DNA of 64,000 nt from Auricularia sp. M13. Taxonomy: Eukaryota > Basidiomycota > Agaricomycetes > Auriculariales > Auriculariaceae. The notes under the pieces were generated by a model that did no database searches, was not told the DNA's origin, and saw nothing but the letters and a program-made list of their open reading frames with translations. Where the stretch lies: the NCBI GenBank assembly GCA_037042915.1, contig CM073200.1, positions 2,600,832 to 2,664,831 on the forward strand, in the 5' to 3' direction. Below are positions 57,301 through 64,000 of the stretch, piece after piece (the stretch's first letter is position 1; each line of letters opens with the position of its first letter). A program made the position numbers and the translations under genes.

Positions 57301-58005
57301 GCGTGCTGAGATAGGACCTGCGTCACACAAAACGAAGGAGCGGCGGGAGACGCGTCGCGCGCGGGGGCAGACGCACGAGTCGACGTGCGAGTTGACGAGG
57401 ACGGCGTTCGCCTTGCCCGCGGGCGTGCCGTCCGACACGCGCATGACGATGTTGGTCAGGTTGCGGTACGTCTTGTACAGCACCTCGCCCATCATGTCGA
57501 ATCTGCAGTTGCTCAGCGCCGGAGCCGCGAAACGCAGTCACGGTGAGGACTGAGGACTGGGCGCACCGATGCGAGCCGCTGCCGACCTGGTGCCAGGTCT
57601 CGCACTGCAGACGCGGCGGACACGCCTTCGCCAGCGCCTCGACCTGCGCGAGCATCCACGCGTCGCCCAGCGCGTGCTCGCGCGTGCCGACCGTGCGGTA
57701 CCCGATGTCCTCCGACAGCACGCGCGCCGTCTCGATCATCGCGCTCTCTGCCAGCTGCGGCTTCCCCGTGCGCGCGTTCACGCTGCAAAGGACGCGTTAT
57801 TGGGCTGCAGTTACGCGCTGAATGGCGACTCACGCGACTTCATTGGCCTTTGGGAGGTCTGAGATATTTGTGCTCAGAGTTTCTTACTTGCTGAAGCCAA
57901 AGCACGGCACGCACGATAGTGTTGCACATATGTGTAGTACGGCACACCGACGAACACGCTCAGCAGCAGCAAAACTGACGATAGCTTTCCGGATTGTCGC
58001 GACAT
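54377..58005 (-). CDS. M28 membrane metalloprotease (Pff1/ERMP1 type)
   Basis: Zinc aminopeptidase-like protein of vacuole or ER membranes, about 880 residues in many exons. The start MSRQSGKLSSVLLLLSVFVG is a membrane anchor. The M28 domain has IETARVLSEDIGYRTVGTRE, AVLVNSHVDS with the first His and Asp, GAADDAVSAGVMLELIR with the bridging Asp, and FNNAEESLQDGSHLYSTQHE with the catalytic Glu pair. Then DTDFRQFVEYLNVTGLD and MAENTLEILKHLTSADSPLS follow. A multi-span membrane region comes next (for example AVILHSVLAAIALVVVGLSS). The lumenal C-terminal domain (GYKSPWAEKFTVTKLTEAVD, GVDEWTLDLVVQGTAPIQFS) ends IGCVGGIVEL. All zinc-site residues that can be seen are present. It is convergent with the RNase H1-N gene, 141 bp apart. 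Confidence 0.85.
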
Positions 58006-58231
58006 GGCGATCCCAGTGAGACGCGGACAAAGCAGAGCGCTCAGAAGCGCGCAGGTAATTACCGTTGTCGCTCTTGACATACGATTGGACAGCAAGAAAA
58101 AATCGGAATGTCTAATCGCCATAAGCTTACAACAACTGCGTACGTTCAAACCCGAGGTATATATTTGCACACACCACCTGCTTAACGCGCATAACATAAG
58201 TAAGTACTTACGGGCCCTCCGGAGCCTCAAG

Positions 58232-60185
58232 CTACTGTTCGCCGCCAAGCAGCTCCTTCGCGCGCTGCGCGTTCGTGCGCATCGTCTCGACCTGCAGCTC
58301 GAGCGCGCGGATCTGCGCGCGCGCGTCGCGCAGCTCGCTCGCCAGGCGCGCGTTCTCCTCCTGCACCGCGCTCGACGCGGGCGCGGCGTTCTTCGCCGCC
58401 GGCGGGCTCGCCTGCCGTGCCGGCGCGGGTGGCTCGACCACCTTCGGTGCGGCCGCGGGGGCCGGCGCGGTGTAACTCGGCGTAGGGGCGGGCGCGGCAG
58501 CAGGCGGTGGCAGCGTGTTCTTCGGCGTCGGCGTTGAGGAGAACGAGCTGGGCGCGATGGCGCCGGTCTCCAGGCTCTGGAGGTTGGGCGCGGCGTTCTT
58601 CCCAGCGAAGAACTCGGCCGCGGACATGGAGGGCTCCGAGCTTAGGGCGGGCGGGAAGATGTCTGCCTGGAAGCTGTCGGACTGTGGGTTGCGTTAGCAA
58701 GCAGTTAAGGGAGGCACGGAGCAGCCGCGTCGCAGTATGCGCACGGACACCTGGGCCGTTGCCCCATTTGCAAATGCGCTCGCTATTGCTGCACCCAAGG
58801 GTAGAGCACAAGCCTCAAAGTGCAGGATGACCCAACAACTGCAGAGCAGCTATCCCATTGCGGCAGCAAGCAGCCCAAGCATCTACATGGACCCCAAAGA
58901 ATGAAAATAAAAAAACTCGCCTTGCGTGGTACCACAAACGCAATGGGCTCGATGATGGTGCCCGACACCTTGTACGCCCGTGCGATTTCGCATTCGGACA
59001 CCTCGAGCGCGCGACGCGGGAGGAAGCACAGCCCGCGCTGCGGTTCCGTGGACTTGTATTCCGAGAGCGCAATAAAGTTGTCGTTCTCGTATTCGTAGTA
59101 TCTGAGCTGCCGTTAGCCATGCAAGCGCAGTCTTGTGCCCGCGTGCATGCCTCACCTTATGTTGCCGTCGCCCTTGCCAGCGAGGAAGAGAATCTGGTTG
59201 TCGGACCAGAAGGGCATGAGCACGCCTGCAGACTGGTCGATGACGAGCTTGCGCATGTTCTCGAGGCTGCCGGCGTTCCAGATGGCGAGCTCGCGGTCGC
59301 TCTGCCTGCTGAAGCCGGTGGTCGCGATGCGGTCCGTCTGGCCCATCCAGACCGCGCGCGCGGGCTTGATGCCGGCGTGGCCCTCGGAGGAGTGCACGGC
59401 CTCGGTGCTCGCGCGCGGGTCGAAGAGGCGGATCTTGCGGTCGCGGCTGGTGGTGACGAGCAGGTTGCCGGACCAGTTCCAGTCCATGGACTGGATGGTG
59501 TCGCCGTGGCCGGTGAGGGTGATGCGCGGGTCGTCGTTGCGCTCGAGGTCCCAGATCTTGACGGTGTGGTCGCCGGTCGCGCTGGCGAGGACGTGGTTCG
59601 CGGACGGGTGGAAGAGCAGCTGGCCGATGCGCTTCGGGCTCGCGGAGATGCGGGCGACGGGGTCGAAGTCGACCGGCTCCCACTTGTCGTGGCCCCAGCC
59701 GTCGAAGACGCCGCTCTCGACCTTCCAGATGAGGATGTTGCCGTCGTCGCCGCCGGACGCGACGAGGCTGTCGTCGAACGGCGACCAGGCCGTGTCGAGC
59801 ACCGGCGCCGAGTGGCCGCGGGCGAGCGGGATGATGTCGGGCAGCTTCCAGGGGATCCCGTGCGGCAGCGGCTTGAACGGCGACGGCAGCGGCAGGATGG
59901 CGAACGCGCCGCCACCGCTGGCGAGCCAGTTGACCGAGATGTAGCGCTGCGGGCTGGGGGTCACTCGCCGTCGCGCCAGGCAGCGCGCAAGCCACGTACG
60001 CCAGACGCCGCGAGCATGTTCGTGTCCCAGGCGCTGTTAGAGATCTTGACGTTGTCCACAGCGTACTCCTTCTTGCCAGGCTGGCCGAAGACGTGCCTGG
60101 CGGATTATGCTCAGTGGACTAGGATAATCCCAGGGATCACACATTGCACAAACCTGTACTTGGACGCCCGAACGAAGCGAGACAT
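58232..60185 (-). CDS. CRN1: Coronin
   Basis: Actin-binding WD40 protein of about 530 residues that works with Arp2/3 at actin patches. The start MSRFVRASKYR-HVFGQPGK is the coronin N-terminal block, followed by AWDTNMLAASGV. The propeller has HSAPVLDTAWSPFDDSLVAS, HPSANHVLASATGDHTVKIW, WSGNLLVTTSRDRKIRLFDP and RELAIWNAGSLENMRKL. The coronin extension includes YYEYENDNFIALSEYKST and LPRRALEVSECEIARAYKVS. Next is the DIFPPALSSEPSMSAAEFFA block. A Pro/Ala linker leads to the C-terminal coiled coil NARLASELRDARAQIRALEL, ending LLGGEQ. The linker is short compared with budding yeast Crn1. The gene is head to head with Hsp78, 105 bp apart, so they share a promoter region. Confidence 0.92.
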
Positions 60186-60290
60186 GGCCTATCACGGACG
60201 GCTCAACGAGCGGGACGATTGAAAGGGTTGCAACTCGAGACCGGCAAAATCCGCATCTTTCACCGCGTCTCACACGACCTCATCCCTAAT

Positions 60291-63200
60291 ATGCTACGAC
60301 GACTGCCTTACTCCCGCCCTCTCATACGCTCTCTCCTCAGCCCCCGTACTCCTCTTGCCGCTGCTGCTGCGAATGCGGCGCGATTGCAGCTCGCAGCTGC
60401 GTCTCAGCGGAGATGGATCAATATGCCTGGCGGCGGCTCAGGCGGCCCAGGCGGCTTCCCGGGGGGCTTCAGAATGCCTGGCATGGAGGGCATGCAGAAG
60501 GGCGAAGCTCTCAAGCAATTTGTGAGTGTTGAGAGCTGTCTGCCCGGCCGGGATGCTTCTGCTAAACTCACCGCTCGCAGAGCGTCGACTTGACCGAGCT
60601 CGCAAAGACCGGCAAGCTCGACCCAACCATTGGAAGGGACGCAGGTACGCTCTACAACGCCTACGACACGTCGTCCGTGCGTTCTCTGACGCGTCTCTGT
60701 GTTATAGAAATCCGTAGAACAATCCAGAGTATGTCGCAGTATCCCGAAGATTCCAGCATACAACCGAATGCTCACCTCGTATTCCAGTCCTTTCGCGCAG
60801 GACAAAGTCCAATCCAGTCGTACGTTTGTTTCTGCATTATCCAGCCCATTCGTTGCTCACTGTGACAATAGCTAATCGGCCCTCCTGGTGTGGGTAAAAC
60901 TGCCATCCTCGAAGGCCTTGCGTCTCGCATTGTCGCGAAAGAAGTCCCTGAAGTTCGTACTCTGCTCATCCACCACTGATCTTTGTTACTGACGCGTCTT
61001 GTTCGCAGTCGCTATTCGATAAACGCGTGCTCTCTCTCGACCTCGCAGGCATCATCGCCGGCTCAGGTATCCGCGGCCAATTTGAGGAAAAGTTCAAGGC
61101 GCTTCTCCGCGACATCGACGAAGAGGGCGGAAATGTCATCTGCTTCATAGACGAGCTCCGTGAGTACCACTGGCTTGAAAATTTCACGGCGTTACCCCGT
61201 GTATGCTGACGCGGTTCCCGGCAGACACGCTCCTCGGTCTCGGCCAGACTGAAGGCTCGATCTCTGCTTCGAACCTGATCAAGCCTGCCCTCGCGCGCGG
61301 TCTGCAACTCGTTGGCGCGACGTACGTCTTCTACGGACTCTACTTGCACACCAGCTAATCCTGACTTGAATGCGTTCAGCACGCCCGATGAATACCGCAA
61401 GTACATCGAGAAGGACGCCGCGCTCGAGCGGCGCTTCCAGCCTGTGCAGATCGAGGAGCCCACCGTCGAAGCGACCATTTCCATCCTGCGCGGCCTGAAG
61501 CCCAAGTACGAGGTGCATCATGGCGTTGGCATTTCCGACGCGGCGCTCGTTACCGCGGCCGTGTACTCTGCGCGCTACATCCCCGACCGATTCCTGCCGG
61601 ACAAGGCCATCGACCTGGTTGACGAGGCGGCGAGCTCGCTCCGGCTCGCGCAGGAGTCGAAGCCCGACGAGCTTGAAAAGCTCGACCGTGAAATTATGAC
61701 ACTGCAGGTATGCCTGCCTTCCCTCTGGTCGCGTGACAATATGCTAACTCCGGACCAGATCGAGCTCGAGTCGCTGAAGAACGAGACGGACACGTTCAGC
61801 GTCGACCGGCGCGCCAAGGCGACGGCCGAGGTGGACGCGAAGCGGCAGGACCGCGCGCGGCTGCACGCGCTCTGGCAGGACGAGCGCCGGCGGCTGCACG
61901 ACATCCAGACGGCGCAGAAGGAGCTCGAGCGGCTCAAGCACGAGCTCGACGTCAGCGTGCGCGCGGGCAACTACGAGCGCGCGTCGCAGCTGCGCTACGG
62001 CCTCATCCCCGAGCTCGAGCGCAAGCTGCCCAAGGAAGCCGACTTCGAGCGCGGCCAGGGCTCCGGCGCGTTCGAGATGCTCCATGGGCGCGTCACGAGC
62101 GACGATGTGGCCCGCGTTGTGGCGCGCGCGACGGGCGTGCCGGTGCAGAGCCTCATGCGCGGCGAGAGGGAGAAACTGGTGCATGTATGTTGTCGACGCA
62201 TCTTCCTGACATACGTGCTGATGCATTCCTTAATTTTTCTAGATGGAGGATGCGCTGCGGCAGCGGGTTGTTGGACAAGACCACGTCGTGGCCCAGGTCA
62301 GCGACGCAGTCCGCATCTCGCGTGCAGGGCTGCAGAACCCGTCGCGGCCCATCGCCAGTTTCCTCTTCATGGGTCCTACTGGCGTGGGCAAGACCGAGCT
62401 CACGAAAGCGTTGGCCGAATTTTTGTACGACGACGAGAAGCGTGGCTTGTGAGTTTCCTCTCCCTCGTCTGTCAAATCCCGGGCTCATGATTCCAGGATC
62501 ACGATCAACATGACCGAGTACCACGAACGGCATACTATCTCTCGTCTCATTGGTTCTGCGCCTGGCTACGTAGGATACGACGAGGGCGGTGAGTCCCAAG
62601 GTCAAGTTCTAAGATGCCCGTGCTGACGTGCTTCTAGGACAGCTTACCGAGGCAGTAAGGAGGAAGCCTTATGGTACGTCGCATACTATGGTTGACAGGT
62701 TAGTTTCTGACTCAGCGTAGCTGTCATCCTTTTGGACGAGCTTGAGAAGGCCCATCCTGTATGTCCAGCGCGCATCATTGACGAAAGCTGACGGCGAAAC
62801 AGGACGTGGCCATGATTCTTCTGCAAATCTTGGACGAAGGGTCGTTGACCGATAGCCATGGACGTCGGGTTGACTTCAAGGTCAGTGCATCCACGCCGTC
62901 GAAGCTTCCAAACTCTGACCATGCCTGCAGAACACACTCATCATCGCGACGTCCAATCTGGGCTCAGACATCCTCGCCAAGCCGACCGCGACCAACTCAG
63001 AAGGCGAAGTGACGCCGGACGCACGCGCAGCCGTCATCGCCGCCGCGCAGGCGTACTTCCCGCCGGAGCTGCTGAACCGGCTGGACGCGCAGGTGGTTTT
63101 CAACAAACTCTCGCGCCCGGCGCTGCTCGACGTCGTATCGCTGCGCCTGCGCGACGTGCAGACGCGTCTGCAGCCGCGCGGCATCACGCTCAATGTGGAC

Positions 63201-63545
63201 GCTGCCGCGCGCGCATGGCTTGCGCATGCGGGATACTCGGAGATCTATGGCGCGCGCGCCATCGCGCGCACCGTGCGCGAGCACGTCACGAACCCTCTTG
63301 CGCAGAAGCTGCTGGCGGGCACCATTCGGTAAGCACAGTAGGTCGGTTGTCGCATTCTGTCTGAGCTGACCGCTTGCATTGCCAGCGACCATGACGAAGT
63401 GTTCGTCACTCGTAACGAAACCAGCAACGGACTGTCCATAAAGGACAACCACCCGGCCGATAAGCAGGCCGCATCGCGATCCATCACCGAGTTTGCTCGC
63501 TCTGCGGAGGAAGACGAGGCGGACGACGAGGACCGCGTCCACTAA
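60291..63545 (+). CDS. HSP78: Mitochondrial ClpB-type chaperone Hsp78
   Basis: AAA+ disaggregase of the mitochondrial matrix, about 800 residues in many exons. The N-terminus ([20 protein letters not shown]) is a basic mitochondrial presequence. The ClpB N-domain is absent, as in yeast Hsp78. Ring 1 has [20 protein letters not shown], Walker [20 protein letters not shown] and Walker [17 protein letters not shown]. The middle coiled coil is seen in [20 protein letters not shown]. Ring 2 has [11 protein letters not shown], Walker [21 protein letters not shown], Walker [18 protein letters not shown] and the sensor block [20 protein letters not shown]. The C-domain has [20 protein letters not shown] and [14 protein letters not shown]. 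An acidic tail ends [10 protein letters not shown]. All key motifs are present. Confidence 0.93.
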
Positions 63546-64000
63546 AACGACCAATACCGGAACTGAAACTTAGGATATCACTCTAGAACTACTCACCGCT
63601 CACATGTATCGTTATTAAGCTCTGGTCAAAGGATGAAGGTGTAAAATACATAAACTGACTGATAGAATGATTCGATGAAGTCGCTGCTAGCATTGGCGGA
63701 ATCAGATAGGCTTGTCTCATGCCATGATGTTGGACCCTTGCCCGGGACCGATGTCGCTGCTCCTTCACTCGCCTGCGCGCTTGGAGCCGCCACTAGTCTT
63801 ATTCCTCGAGACGCTGTGCGCGTAGTCTAGTCTCACTTGCACCCGGTTTGATGGAGGTCCCGGTTCGCGGAAAGGTCCGGTGAACCTTATATCTCGACCC
63901 ACTTGAATGTACGCTCCTCCAGACATACCGACTTGATTTTATGCGGGATCTGTTGAGAAGGGCTGTATGTGCCTTAATATCCAGGAAATTGTGCTGAAAT
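63546..64000. other. Region after Hsp78
   Basis: 3' side of Hsp78 and unassigned sequence to the end of the window. No gene is recognised. Confidence 0.4.

Noticed and set aside
58858-60222. 454-codon plus-strand ORF opposite coronin
   Set aside because: It is the antisense shadow of the GC-rich coronin exon; composition is biased and coronin motifs on the other strand are clear.

Overview
The window looks like nuclear DNA of a basidiomycete, most likely an agaricomycete. Genes are dense and lie on both strands. Nearly all are cut by introns of about 45-60 bases. The products are typical of such fungi: alcohol-oxidase and secreted GMC flavoenzymes, squalene epoxidase, an Hsp78-type ClpB, a basidiomycete-style protein kinase and BTB protein, and a polysaccharide lyase. 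Exon structures were read by eye from reading frame, splice consensus and protein family patterns, so outer boundaries are firmer than individual introns.

Layout. 1-2119: 3' part of an alcohol-oxidase-type GMC gene. 2204-2559: small conserved protein of unknown role. 3161-6188: protein kinase whose last intron carries a 1.64-kb DNA transposon with CACTG ends. 6600-7946: one or two unrecognised genes. 8160-11396: membrane-anchored double amidohydrolase. 11713-12949: coiled-coil protein. 13431-16173: a second alcohol-oxidase-type GMC. 17660-19044: aldo-keto reductase with three or four GC-AG introns. 19158-19944: secreted nucleoside-deaminase-like protein. 20796-21445: 650-bp hairpin element. 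21880-23686: Kex2-type repeat-peptide precursor split by two DNA transposons. 24437-25635: PARP-finger protein. 26018-27599: MYND protein. 28052-29586: squalene epoxidase. 30334-31519: BTB protein. 32104-34612: EZH2-type histone methyltransferase. 34810-37458 and 40639-43285: two secreted paralogous GMC oxidoreductases, with a Suz12-like VEFS-box gene (38165-40245) between them. 44847-48012: secreted DUF5695-like protein. 48693-49053: dynein light chain LC8. 50739-52414: secreted polysaccharide lyase. 52849-54235: protein with two RNase H1 N-terminal domains. 54377-58005: M28 membrane protease (Pff1/ERMP1 type). 58232-60185: coronin. 60291-63545: mitochondrial Hsp78.

Three things stand out. 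First, two core subunits of Polycomb repressive complex 2 (the EZH2 catalytic subunit and a Suz12-like subunit) lie within 8 kb on the same strand, interleaved with two paralogous GMC genes. Second, a secreted precursor made of about six near-identical units, each but the last ending in a Lys-Arg site, is a good candidate for a peptide-signal or RiPP-like gene; two TIR transposons sit in its coding sequence with frame preserved across both target sites. Third, one small region (20.8-23.4 kb) holds three different non-autonomous elements, each with recognisable target-site duplications.
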